64,000 bases of DNA from Streptomyces brasiliensis (GTDB lineage Bacteria; Actinomycetota; Actinomycetes; Streptomycetales; Streptomycetaceae): contig NZ_BMQA01000016.1 in the NCBI RefSeq assembly GCF_014647875.1, positions 62,001-126,000 of the forward strand, written 5' to 3'. Made by a program: the position numbers and the translations under genes. Positions 41,698-49,640 of the stretch are shown here, piece by piece; positions within the stretch are counted from its first letter, which is position 1, and every line of letters starts with the position of its first letter. Below the pieces are notes generated by a model. That model was not told the DNA's origin and searched no databases. It saw only the letters and a list, made by a program, of their open reading frames with translations.

Positions 41698-42270
41698 ATG
41701 AGACTCTTCGCCGCCGTGGTGCCCCCCGAAGAGGTCCTTCGTGAACTGGCCTCGGAAGTCCACGAGTTGAGCAATTTCCCCGGCGCCGGTGGGCTGCGCT
41801 GGACCGGCCGCCCCGGCTGGCACTTCACGCTCGCGTTCTACAGCGAGGTCGACGACGAGCTGGTGCCGGATCTGTCGGAACGCCTGGAGCGCGCCGCGCA
41901 CCGCACCGCCCCCTTCTCCCTCGCCGTCTCCGGCGGCGGACAGTTCGGGCGCGGGCGGACCCTGTGGGCCGGGGCCGAGGGCGACCTGGCGACGCTGCGG
42001 CTGCTCGCCGACCGGGCGGAGGCGGCGGCGCGGAAGGCGGGCGTGCCGATGGGGGAGCACCGGCGGTACAAGGCCCACCTGACGGTGGCCCGCAGCCGTG
42101 ACGCCGTGGACGTACGGCCGTACGTCACCGCCCTCGCGCAGTTCACGAGCCGCACCTGGACGGTGGCGGACCTCGCCCTGGTACGCAGCAACCTGCCGAG
42201 GTCGGGCGTGCCGGGGGAGCAGCCCCGGTATGAGGCGGTCGCCCGCTGGGCACTCGGCGCCGCCGGTTAG
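41698..42270 (+). CDS. thpR: RNA 2',3'-cyclic phosphodiesterase (2H family)
   Basis: A 190-aa 2H phosphoesterase with the two H-x-T motifs HFTL (His42) and HLTV (His127) that form the active site. The order MRLFAAVVPP...HFTLAF...HLTVAR is typical of bacterial ThpR/LigT proteins, which open 2',3'-cyclic phosphates on RNA. It is cytoplasmic. ATG 41698 lies directly before AGACTCTTC. It is followed 10 bp later by a 28-aa membrane peptide gene. Confidence 0.9.
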   Translation: MRLFAAVVPPEEVLRELASEVHELSNFPGAGGLRWTGRPGWHFTLAFYSEVDDELVPDLSERLERAAHRTAPFSLAVSGGGQFGRGRTLWAGAEGDLATLRLLADRAEAAARKAGVPMGEHRRYKAHLTVARSRDAVDVRPYVTALAQFTSRTWTVADLALVRSNLPRSGVPGEQPRYEAVARWALGAAG

Positions 42271-42280
42271 GCTCGAGAAC

Positions 42281-42367
42281 GTGGACCCGAAAACCCGGAA
42301 CCGGATCATGGCCGGTGCCCTTGTGCTGATGTTGGTCGTCGTAGTGCTGGCGGCGGTCGGAAGGTAA
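42281..42367 (+). CDS. 28-aa single-helix membrane peptide
   Basis: From GTG 42281: MDPKTRNRIMAGALVLMLVVV then VLAAVGR and TAA. A basic, polar head (KTRNR) is followed by an 18-residue hydrophobic helix, a typical small bitopic peptide. It begins 10 bp after the thpR stop, so co-transcription is likely. The ribosome site is weak (GAGAAC). Codon third positions are G/C-rich as in real genes. It is plausible but needs comparative support. Confidence 0.5.
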   Translation: MDPKTRNRIMAGALVLMLVVVVLAAVGR

Positions 42368-42420
42368 GCCCGAGACTGACCGCCGCCGTCATCGGCGCTA
42401 TCGCCGCGGCTCGAGCCGGC

Positions 42421-43413
42421 CTACCAGGCGAAGGCCTCCGGAGACGGTCCCGTACCCGGGAAGATCTCGTCCAGACCGGCCAGCAGTTCCTCGCTCAGCT
42501 CCAGCTCCACCGCACGCAGCGCGGACTCCAGCTGCTCGGCGGTGCGCGGACCGACGATCGGGCCGGTCACCCCGGGCCGGGTGAGCAGCCAGGCCAGGGC
42601 GGCCTCGCCGGGCTCCACGCCGTGCTTGTCGAGCAGGTCCTCGTACGACTGGATCTGCGCGCGGACGGTGGGGTTGGCCAGGGAGTCCGCGGACCGCCCG
42701 GAAGCGCGCCGGCCGCCCTGCACCTCCTTCTTGATCACACCGCCGAGCAGACCGCCCTGCAGCGGGGACCACGGGATGACGCCGAGGCCGTAGTCCTGCG
42801 CGGCGGGGATGACCTCCATCTCGGCACGCCGTTCGGCGAGGTTGTAGAGGCACTGCTCGCTGACGAGCCCGATGGTGCCGCCCCGGCGAGCGGCGGTCTC
42901 GTTCGCCTGGGCGATCTTGTAGCCGGGGAAGTTGGAGGAACCGGCGTACAGCACCTTGCCCTGCTGGACCAGGACGTCGATCGCCTGCCAGATCTCGTCG
43001 AAGGAGGTGCTGCGGTCGATGTGGTGGAACTGGTAAAGGTCGATGCGATCGGTCTGCAGCCGCTTGAGGCTGGCGTCCACGGCACGCCGGATGTTCAGCG
43101 CGGAGAGCTTGTCGTGGTTGGGCCAGGCGTCGCCTTCCGCGGCCATGTTGCCGTACACCTTGGTGGCGAGGACGACCTTGTCGCGCCGCTCGCCGCCCTT
43201 CGCGAACCAGTTCCCGATGATCTCTTCGGTACGGCCCTTGTTCTCGCCCCAGCCGTACACGTTCGCGGTGTCGAAGAAGTTGATGCCCGCGTCCAGCGCC
43301 GCGTCCATGATCGCGTGGCTGTCGACCTCATCGGCCAGCGGGCCGAAGTTCATGGTGCCGAGGACGAGTCGGCTGACCTTGAGTCCCGTGCGTCCTAGCT
43401 GCGTGTACTTCAT
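42421..43413 (-). CDS. Aldo/keto reductase
   Basis: A 330-aa NADPH-dependent oxidoreductase with a TIM-barrel fold. The catalytic tetrad is visible as Asp48 (FFDTANVYG), Tyr53, Lys85 (LATKVYG) and His130 (LYQFHHID). GSSNFPGYKIAQA and PIVGPRTAEQLESAL supply cofactor contacts. It belongs to the YghZ/Kv-beta-like bacterial AKRs. ATG 43411-43413 is preferred; GTG 6 nt upstream is possible. A MerR-type promoter dyad (43431-43452) lies just upstream. Confidence 0.9.
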   Translation of the reverse strand: MKYTQLGRTGLKVSRLVLGTMNFGPLADEVDSHAIMDAALDAGINFFDTANVYGWGENKGRTEEIIGNWFAKGGERRDKVVLATKVYGNMAAEGDAWPNHDKLSALNIRRAVDASLKRLQTDRIDLYQFHHIDRSTSFDEIWQAIDVLVQQGKVLYAGSSNFPGYKIAQANETAARRGGTIGLVSEQCLYNLAERRAEMEVIPAAQDYGLGVIPWSPLQGGLLGGVIKKEVQGGRRASGRSADSLANPTVRAQIQSYEDLLDKHGVEPGEAALAWLLTRPGVTGPIVGPRTAEQLESALRAVELELSEELLAGLDEIFPGTGPSPEAFAW

Positions 43414-43430
43414 GGTCACCCAGCCAACGT

Positions 43431-43452
43431 CTTGGAGTGCGCTCTATGCAAG
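43431..43452 (-). promoter_or_regulatory. MerR-type dyad upstream of the reductase
   Basis: CTTG at one end and CAAG at the other flank an inner GAG-TGCG-CTC dyad, 18 nt before the start codon. It resembles the long-spacer promoters activated by MerR-family proteins; no MerR gene is in the window. Confidence 0.3.
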
Positions 43453-43576
43453 CGCATGGATGGTGCGGATGAAGGCTGTCCAGGTCGGTCGGAGCCGTCG
43501 GAGAGGGTGCCGTTTGTCGGGGGACAGAGGTTGTGCAGGCTGGCGGGTGAGTGGCTGGGTGGCACACATGGAACGG

Positions 43577-43613
43577 GGCGGCGTACGTCGACGGGGTGTC
43601 GATGTACGCCGCC
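43577..43613 (-). terminator. Terminator of the DUF4097-ABC operon
   Basis: A 16-bp stem (43577-43592 with 43598-43613, one G-T pair) and a 5-nt loop GGGGT, 48 nt after the permease stop in the leftward direction. The rest of the 247-bp space 43414-43660 holds the reductase promoter and nothing else I can name. Confidence 0.7.
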
Positions 43614-43660
43614 CTCGGGTGGGACGCGTTGCGGGATGAGGGCCTGCGTTGTCATGGCGG

Positions 43661-44452
43661 TTATTTCGGGTCGTCGTTGAACTTCGAGGTCGACCAGAAG
43701 TAGCCGAGTACCGCGAGGCCCAGGCACCAGGCGACGGCGAGCCATCCGTTGGTGCCGATCTCCGTGCCGAGCAACAGGCCGCGCAGGGTCTCGATGGCGG
43801 GCGTGAACGGCTGGTATTCGGCGATCGGCTGGAACCAGCCCGGCATCGCGTCGATGGGGACGAAGGCGCTGGACAGGAGCGGCAGCAGGATCAGGGGCAT
43901 GGCGTTGTTGCTGGCGGCCTCCGCGTTCGGGCTGACCAGGCCCATGCCGACCACGATCCAGGTGAGCGCCATGGAGAAGAGCACGAGCAGCCCGAACGCC
44001 GCGAGCCACTCCAGGACGGTGGCATCGGTGGAGCGGAAGCCGATGGCCACGGCGACGGCGCCGACGAGGACCACGCTGACGACCGACTGCAGCACGCTGC
44101 CGATGACGTGTCCGACGATCACGGAGCCGCGGTGGATCGCCATCGTGCGGAAGCGGGCGATGATGCCCTCGGTCATGTCGTTGGAGACGGATACCGCGGT
44201 GCCGATCGTGGTGCTGCCGATGGTCATCAGCAGGAGGCCCGGGACGATGTAGGCGATGTACTCGGAGCGGTCCGGACGGCCGCCCCCGATGCCCGCGCTC
44301 ATGGTGTCGCCGAAGATGTAGACGAAGAGCAGCAACAGCATGATCGGCGTGAGCAACAGGTTCAGGGTGAGGGACGGGTAGCGCCGGGCGTGCAGGAGGT
44401 TGCGGCGCAGCATCGTGGACGAATCGCGCAGGGCGAGGGAGAGGGAGCTCAT
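43661..44452 (-). CDS. ABC-2 type permease (DrrB-like)
   Basis: A 263-aa membrane protein with six helices. Family marks are the N-terminal amphipathic region MLRRNLLHARRYPSLTLNL, ANDMTEGIIARFRTMA-like text (SNDMTEGIIARFRTMA) and a terminal AFVPIDAMPGWFQPIAEYQPFTP motif before the last helix, all typical of DrrB/daunorubicin-type exporters. It works with the ATPase of the preceding gene; ATGA overlap couples their synthesis. It probably exports a drug or lipid-like compound. The operon ends at a hairpin near 43577-43613. Confidence 0.9.
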   Translation of the reverse strand: MSSLSLALRDSSTMLRRNLLHARRYPSLTLNLLLTPIMLLLLFVYIFGDTMSAGIGGGRPDRSEYIAYIVPGLLLMTIGSTTIGTAVSVSNDMTEGIIARFRTMAIHRGSVIVGHVIGSVLQSVVSVVLVGAVAVAIGFRSTDATVLEWLAAFGLLVLFSMALTWIVVGMGLVSPNAEAASNNAMPLILLPLLSSAFVPIDAMPGWFQPIAEYQPFTPAIETLRGLLLGTEIGTNGWLAVAWCLGLAVLGYFWSTSKFNDDPK

Positions 44453-45411
44453 CGGGCAGCCTCCTTGGGCTGGGTGGGGATGGCGGTTCCGCCGGTCAGG
44501 GCGAAGAAGACGTCGTCGAGGTCGGGGGTGTGCACGGTCAGTTCGTCGGCCTCGATGCCGTTCGAGTCCAGGCGGTCGAGGATGGAGCGCAGCTCGCGCT
44601 GGCTGCCGTCGCTGGGAAGCTGGAGGGTGAGGGACTCGTCGTCGCAGGTGACCTCGCGCAGGGCGGACGCGGCGCTCTGGTAGGCGGCCGGGTCGGTGAA
44701 GCGGAGCCGGACGTGTCCGCCGGGGATGAGCCTCTTCAGTTCCTCGGCGGTGCCCTGGGCGGCGATCTTGCCGTCGTTGAGCACGGCGATCCGGTCGGCG
44801 AGTTCGTCGGCCTCCTCCAGGTACTGGGTGGTGAGGAAGACGGTGACGCCGTCGGAGACGAGCTCGCGGATGATCTGCCACATGGTGTGCCGGGAGCGCG
44901 GGTCGAGGCCGGTGGTCGGCTCGTCGAGGAAGATGATCCGCGGGTTGCCGACCAGGGTCATGGCGATGTCGAGGCGGCGTTTCATGCCGCCGGAATAGGT
45001 GGACGCGGGCTTCTTCGCGGCCTCGGTGAGGTCGAAGCGCTCCAGCAGCTCGGCGGTGACCTGCCGTCCCTCGAGTCTGGAGAGGTGGTGCAGGTCGGCC
45101 ATGAGGAGCATGTTCTCCTCGCCGGTGATCAGGCCGTCGACGGCGGAGAACTGCCCGGTGACGCCGATCGCGGCGCGTACGGCCTGCGGCGCGGTGGTGA
45201 GGTCGTGGCCGCCGACGCGGATCCGGCCACTGGCGGGGTCGGGGGAGATCAGGGTGGAGAGGACCTTGACGGCGGTGGTCTTGCCGGCGCCGTTCGGGCC
45301 GAGCAGGGAGAAGATCGTTCCTTCCGGGACGGCCAGGTCGACGCCGTCGAGGACGGTCTTGTCGCCGTAGGACTTGCGCAGCCCGTTCGCCGCGATGGCC
45401 GGGTCGGTCAT
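44449..45411 (-). CDS. ABC exporter ATPase (DrrA-like)
   Basis: A 320-aa ATPase. Walker A GPNGAGKTT, Q-loop in VTGQFSAVDGLITGEEN, signature YSGGMKRRLD, Walker B RIIFLDEPTTGLD, and H-loop replaced by Q in FLTTQYLEEADEL, as is usual in this subgroup. The extra C-terminal 80 residues match DrrA-type self-resistance pumps. ATG 45409-45411 follows GGAGGAGC. It lies between the DUF4097 gene (33 bp upstream) and the permease (4-bp overlap). Confidence 0.93.
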   Translation of the reverse strand: MTDPAIAANGLRKSYGDKTVLDGVDLAVPEGTIFSLLGPNGAGKTTAVKVLSTLISPDPASGRIRVGGHDLTTAPQAVRAAIGVTGQFSAVDGLITGEENMLLMADLHHLSRLEGRQVTAELLERFDLTEAAKKPASTYSGGMKRRLDIAMTLVGNPRIIFLDEPTTGLDPRSRHTMWQIIRELVSDGVTVFLTTQYLEEADELADRIAVLNDGKIAAQGTAEELKRLIPGGHVRLRFTDPAAYQSAASALREVTCDDESLTLQLPSDGSQRELRSILDRLDSNGIEADELTVHTPDLDDVFFALTGGTAIPTQPKEAAR

Positions 45412-45443
45412 GAGGGGTTGCTCCTCCGTACAGGGATGCGGGT

Positions 45444-46115
45444 TCACAGGCTGCGGGCGGTGATGTCGCCGTAGGCGGTGGTCGCGTGGATGTTCAGGCC
45501 GGCGGAGCCTCCGTCGGTGTTCTTGAGCGCGTTGTGGATCCGGCCGTAGGAGGTGCCGGCGTCGAGAGAGGCGGAGACTCCGGAGGCGGCGCCGATGAAG
45601 ATCTCGCCGTGCTCGGTGCGCAGCGTGACCGTGCCGCGGGCGGCCTCGGCGATGCTCAGGTCGCCCTTCTGGGTGCTGATCTCGGCGGGGCCGCTCAGGC
45701 GGCCGACCGTGACATCGCCGGCCTGGACGGTGAGGCGAGCGCTGTCGGCCTCGTCGAGCTTGACCGTGGCCTGCGCGCCCTCGAAGGCGACGTCGCCGAG
45801 GCGTCCGACGCCCCGGAGTTCGGCGGCGGCCGCCTTCGCCTCGATGCGGGAGCCGGCGGGCAGTTGGACCGTCATCTCGACGGACCCGGAGTTGCCGAGG
45901 ACCCGGTTCTTCGCCGCCGGGGCCTCGATCCGCAGGACGCCGTCGCTGTAGGCGACCTCGATCTGCTCCGCCGCCTTCACGTCGCGGCTCTTGGCGGCGT
46001 TCGCGGGCAGGATCTCGACCGTGGTGTCGGCCCGGTCGGCGGCGATGAACTGGATGCGTCCGGCAGGGATGTCGAGGACGGCCGAGACCGGGGCGGGGGT
46101 GTCGAACTTCTGCAT
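45444..46115 (-). CDS. DUF4097 family beta-helix protein
   Basis: A 223-aa cytoplasmic protein of short repeating beta strands (LDIPAGRIQFIAA, VEMTVQLPAGSRI, LTVQAGDVTVGRL, VTLRTEHGEIFIG), the pattern of DUF4097 putative adhesin-like right-handed beta helices. No signal peptide is present. It is the first gene of an operon with an ABC efflux pump, and DUF4097 genes are often found there in Streptomyces, though the reason is unknown. Expression is likely controlled by the divergent double-HTH gene at 46337. Confidence 0.85.
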   Translation of the reverse strand: MQKFDTPAPVSAVLDIPAGRIQFIAADRADTTVEILPANAAKSRDVKAAEQIEVAYSDGVLRIEAPAAKNRVLGNSGSVEMTVQLPAGSRIEAKAAAAELRGVGRLGDVAFEGAQATVKLDEADSARLTVQAGDVTVGRLSGPAEISTQKGDLSIAEAARGTVTLRTEHGEIFIGAASGVSASLDAGTSYGRIHNALKNTDGGSAGLNIHATTAYGDITARSL

Positions 46116-46136
46116 CGTGCGCTCCTTCGGTTCGTT

Positions 46137-46280
46137 GTTTCCGACATTGGAAACGCTACGTTGCGTTCATGAAACTGGCAACAAGGTTGTTGCATCAAAT
46201 CGCTGTCAGTGCAGGATAAAGCAGAGATTTCGTTGCAATGAATCTTCTTCTAATGCAACAACTCGCATCTGGTCGTTGCA
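46137..46280. promoter_or_regulatory. Divergent operator region with TTGCA boxes
   Basis: The spacer between the DUF4097 operon and the regulator is AT-rich. It holds GTTTCC-GACATT-GGAAAC (46137-46154). It also has four GTTGCA boxes at 46189-46194, 46232-46237, 46254-46259 (inverted, TGCAAC) and 46275-46280. The middle two form an inverted pair. They are probable binding sites of the adjacent regulator. Confidence 0.5.
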
Positions 46281-46336
46281 ATGAATTGAAGGTGAACGCT
46301 ATGCTGGAGACACCACGCACCATGAAGGAGGCCGCG

Positions 46337-47104
46337 ATGCCGGGAGGCAGGCTCACCCAGCAGGAACGCCAGCAGATCGCGCTGGGACTGGCCGACGGCC
46401 TCGCCTACGCGGAGATCGCCAGGCGCCTCGACCGCCCCACCTCGACGATCACGCGTGAGGTGATGCGCAACGGCGGCCCCACCGCCTACCGCGCCGACCT
46501 GGCTCACCGCGCCACCGAGCGCCGCGCCCACCGCCGCAGGCAGATCGTGCCCCGGGACCCGAACACGCCCCCGCAGCCCCACGGACGCGACGCCGAGGCC
46601 GTGCGCGAGTACGAGGAGACGTTCACCACCCTCCTCATGCAACAGGGCCTGCCCAAGATGATGGCCCGGGCGCTGACCTGCCTGTTCGTCACCGACGCGG
46701 GCAGCCTCACCGCGTCCGAGCTGGTCGAGCGCCTCCAGGTCAGCCCGGCGTCCGTCTCCAAGGCGATCGCGTTCCTCGAGAGCCAGGGCCTCATCCGCCG
46801 AGAACGCGACGAACGCCGCCGCGAGCGCTACCTCGTCGACGACGGCGTCTGGTACCAGTCGATGGTCGCCGCCGCCCGAGCCAACGCCCAGCTCGCCCAG
46901 ACCGCCCGGCAGGGTGTCGGCGTCCTCGGCCCCGGCACCCCGGCCGCCGCCCGCCTCGAGAACATCGCCCGCTTCATGGACTTCGTCGGCGAGAGCATCG
47001 CCCGCGCCGCGGAGCAGGCCCGCGAGATCCTCTACGCGAAACCCGAGACGACCGCAGGCGGCACTGCCGACGCAAGCTCGGACGCCGGCTCCACCTCGGC
47101 CTAA
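46337..47104 (+). CDS. Double-HTH regulator (IS30-type HTH plus MarR-like winged helix)
   Basis: A 255-aa regulator. Residues 1-45 (LTQQERQQIALGLADGLAYAEIARRL, STITREVMRNGG) form the HTH seen in IS30 transposases and related regulators. A basic linker follows. From about 95 a MarR-like winged helix has ALTCLFVTDAG, SASELVERLQVSPASVSKAI, ESQGLIRRERDERRRERY. ATG 46337 is chosen for its perfect AAGGAGG at 46325-46331; an ATG at 46301 would add 12 residues. It probably represses the divergent DUF4097-ABC operon. Its stop overlaps the convergent Uma2 gene. Confidence 0.85.
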   Translation: MPGGRLTQQERQQIALGLADGLAYAEIARRLDRPTSTITREVMRNGGPTAYRADLAHRATERRAHRRRQIVPRDPNTPPQPHGRDAEAVREYEETFTTLLMQQGLPKMMARALTCLFVTDAGSLTASELVERLQVSPASVSKAIAFLESQGLIRRERDERRRERYLVDDGVWYQSMVAAARANAQLAQTARQGVGVLGPGTPAAARLENIARFMDFVGESIARAAEQAREILYAKPETTAGGTADASSDAGSTSA

Positions 47105-47667
47105 TCCCGGGGAAAGTCGTCGGTCTTGAGGACGAGGTCGACCACCGTTCCGGTCAGGTCGATGTCGGTGCCGAAGTCCACCGGCGTCCTCTTCTCGTAG
47201 TCGCCGTCCTTCGGGTCGGTGTAGACGTAGCACCGGCCCTGGTAGGGATCGGCGACGACGTAGACCGGGACCTCGGCGACCGCGTAGGCGATCTTCTTCG
47301 GACCGTAGTCGTTCGCGGCCGTGCCCTTGGAGATGACCTCGGCGACGAACTCGACGTCCTGGTACCGCCAGTGGCCTGTGTCGTCTTTCTTCGCCGAGTC
47401 GCTGAGCTTGGCGATGTCCGGGCAGAAGCCGTTCTCGTGGCCCGGGAAGTCGATCCTGACGTCCGAGAAGACCCTCACCTTCCTGCCGAACCGGTCTACA
47501 ACGGACAAGAGGATCTCGCGGATGATTTCCCAGCGAGTGTCCCGCTGCGGCGTCATGAAGACGTATCCCTCGACGATCTCGACCCTGAATCCTTCGGGGA
47601 CGGGCATCCGCTCGAGGCGCTCGAACCACTCGTCCAGGCGCTCGGTGTTGGCGTCGGCGTCGGCCAT
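47101..47667 (-). CDS. Uma2 family protein, copy with nonsense codon after the native start
   Basis: A 188-aa paralog of the protein at 41005, with EIVEGYVFMTPQRDTRWEII, DVRIDFPGHENGF, DVEFVAEVIS and KKIAYAVAEVPVYVVADP. The two genes share upstream sequence including the GGGGAGGAGCGCCACG ribosome site. In this copy that site serves ATG 47692-47694, but codon 9, GAG in the other copy, is TAG (47668-47670). The next codon is ATG (47665-47667), so the TAG-ATG junction could let ribosomes restart and make an almost full-length protein. The fold is complete from this start. Confidence 0.78.
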   Translation of the reverse strand: MADADANTERLDEWFERLERMPVPEGFRVEIVEGYVFMTPQRDTRWEIIREILLSVVDRFGRKVRVFSDVRIDFPGHENGFCPDIAKLSDSAKKDDTGHWRYQDVEFVAEVISKGTAANDYGPKKIAYAVAEVPVYVVADPYQGRCYVYTDPKDGDYEKRTPVDFGTDIDLTGTVVDLVLKTDDFPRD

Positions 47668-47782
47668 CTAGATCCTGTCTTCCAGGACGGTCATCGTGGC
47701 GCTCCTCCCCGGCTGCCCCACGGACAGATACAGCCGCGCGGTACAACGATACGCACCGTGACCAGGAGACGCCGGAAATCGG

Positions 47783-48466
47783 TCAGTCTGTTCCGGCCAC
47801 GTACTGGTGCCCGATCCCCCACGCCTCCCACATCGCCCCCGCGAACGCCCCCGCCAGCTTGTGCTCGCCGCTCGCGTTCGGGTGGGTGCCGTCGTACGTG
47901 TCGATGTTGAAGTCGTACGACTCCGGTACCGACGCCAGCAGGAGTGGTGACGTCGGCTCGTCCAGGTCCGCCGCCGCCTTCGCCAGCAGTTCGTTGAAGA
48001 GGGTGACCTGGGCGGCGAAGGGCGGGTCCGTCTCCACGCGGACGTTCGGGATCACCGGGAGCAGCACCATGCGTATGCGCGGCTTGGCCGCCCGCGCCTG
48101 TGCGATGAAGGCCCGGACGTTCTCCGCCGTCTGCTCCGCGTTCGTGTAGAAGCCCAGGTCGATCAGGCCCAGGGAGACCAGGAGCACGTCCGCGCGGTGA
48201 GCGCGTACCGCCTCGCCGATCAGCGGAGTCATGTGCTGCCAGCCCTCGCCCCAGCCGGCCAGGTGGGCGCGCGGGAAGCCGGGGTCGGCGTAGGCGTACG
48301 ACGTCGGGGCCTCGGCCACCTTGTCGTACAGCGTCTCGCGCGGGCCGACCAGCGTGAACGGGCCGCCGTACGTCCCGCACAGGTGCTGCCACAACCGGTA
48401 ACGCCATGTGTGTTCGCCCGTGCTTCCGATCGTCATGGAGTCACCGACGGGCATGAACCTGAGCAT
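47783..48466 (-). CDS. SGNH/GDSL hydrolase
   Basis: A 227-aa esterase-fold enzyme. Block I is MPVGDSMTIGS (nucleophile Ser in GDS). Block III-like LLVSLGLIDLGFYTNAE lacks the usual GxND Asn and reads GLID. Block V YDGTHPNASGEHKLA holds the catalytic Asp and His. No signal peptide is visible, so a cytoplasmic role is more likely than secretion. ATG 48464-48466 is chosen, with ATG 48454 possible. The altered block III could weaken the oxyanion hole. Confidence 0.82.
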   Translation of the reverse strand: MLRFMPVGDSMTIGSTGEHTWRYRLWQHLCGTYGGPFTLVGPRETLYDKVAEAPTSYAYADPGFPRAHLAGWGEGWQHMTPLIGEAVRAHRADVLLVSLGLIDLGFYTNAEQTAENVRAFIAQARAAKPRIRMVLLPVIPNVRVETDPPFAAQVTLFNELLAKAAADLDEPTSPLLLASVPESYDFNIDTYDGTHPNASGEHKLAGAFAGAMWEAWGIGHQYVAGTD

Positions 48467-48554
48467 CCGCTCATGATGGACGATCGCGGCGGTGGGTGGG
48501 GTGTGAGGCCCACCACGTACGGTCAACGCCCGGCGGGGATGGCACGCTTGCCTC

Positions 48555-49526
48555 ATGCGTCGACCGGTCGCCCTGCTAGCCGGGGTTCTGCTCATGGGTG
48601 CCCTCGCCGTGCCCGCCTCCGCCGCCGACGGTGACGAGGGGTTCACGATCAAGGACCCCCGCATCACCGAGTCCAGCGGCCTCGCCGCCTCCCATCTTCA
48701 CCCCGGCGTCTACTGGACGCACAACGACAGCGACGACGGGCCGTACATCTACGCCGTCGACAGCCGCACGGGGAAGACCGTCGCCACCGTCACCCTGCGG
48801 GGGGTCGGGACGCCGCGGGATGTGGAGGCCATCTCCATCGGGCCCGGCAATCAGATCTACGTCGGGGACATCGGGGACAATCTCGGGGGCTCATGGCCGT
48901 ACGTGTGGATCTACAAGCTGCCCGAGCCCAAGGTGCTCGAGGATCAGACGATCCGTGCCACGCAGTACGTCGTGAAGTACTCCGACGGCGCCCGCGACGC
49001 CGAGTCGCTCGTCGTGCACCCGAAGACCGGGCGCGTCTACATCATCGACAAGAAGGAGAACGGCGGGCATTTGTACGAGGGGCCGGCCCGACTGTCCGCC
49101 TCCGGGACCAATGTGTTCAAGCCCGTCGCACCCGTCGACCTGTGGGCCACCGACGCCGCCTTCTCGCCCGACGGCACGCAACTCGCCGTACGGGGGTACT
49201 TCGGTGGGATCTACTACGACTGGAGCGGCGGCCACATCGAGCGTCGCGGGCGGCTCAACGTGCCCTTGCAGGGCCAGGGCGAGTCCGTCAGCTACTCCGC
49301 CGACGGGACCAAGCTGATGTTCGGCAGCGAGGGTGCCGGCAGTGCCGTGGAGGCTCAGGACGCGCCAGGAGGGGCCGGCAACAGCCCCAAGTCGCCTTCC
49401 GGAGGTGGGAGTTCCGCCGTGATTGGGGGCGGGGACAGCAGCGATCGGTTCAAGGTCGGTGCGGTCGCCGTCGCCGTTGCCGCCGTCGCCCTGTTCGGGC
49501 TGCGCCGGCGGCGGAGACGGGACTGA
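48555..49526 (+). CDS. Secreted beta-propeller-like protein with C-terminal anchor
   Basis: A 323-aa protein with signal peptide MRRPVALLAGVLLMGALAV ending ASA. The mature part contains repeated propeller-type strands (YIYAVDSRTGKTVATVTL, QIYVGDIGDN, RVYIIDKKENGG, DAAFSPDGTQLAV, VSYSADGTKLMFGSEG). A Ser/Gly-rich linker, a hydrophobic helix (VGAVAVAVAAVALFGL) and the basic end RRRRRRD suggest retention in the membrane or sortase-independent anchoring. No catalytic motif is recognised. It is convergent with serC across a strong terminator. Confidence 0.83.
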   Translation: MRRPVALLAGVLLMGALAVPASAADGDEGFTIKDPRITESSGLAASHLHPGVYWTHNDSDDGPYIYAVDSRTGKTVATVTLRGVGTPRDVEAISIGPGNQIYVGDIGDNLGGSWPYVWIYKLPEPKVLEDQTIRATQYVVKYSDGARDAESLVVHPKTGRVYIIDKKENGGHLYEGPARLSASGTNVFKPVAPVDLWATDAAFSPDGTQLAVRGYFGGIYYDWSGGHIERRGRLNVPLQGQGESVSYSADGTKLMFGSEGAGSAVEAQDAPGGAGNSPKSPSGGGSSAVIGGGDSSDRFKVGAVAVAVAAVALFGLRRRRRRD

Positions 49527-49584
49527 ACCGGGTCACCGCTCCGGCGTCTTCGGCCTCGTTCGTGACCCGCACGGCCAGATGAGA

Positions 49585-49616
49585 GAAGGGCGCCCGGTGA
49601 GCACCGGGCGCCCTTC
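49585..49616. terminator. Bidirectional terminator
   Basis: GAAGGGCGCCCGGT (49585-49598), loop GAGC, ACCGGGCGCCCTTC (49603-49616): a perfect 14-bp stem between convergent genes. Confidence 0.85.
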
Positions 49617-49640
49617 ACCGTCGTACGGCGACGAACGCGG

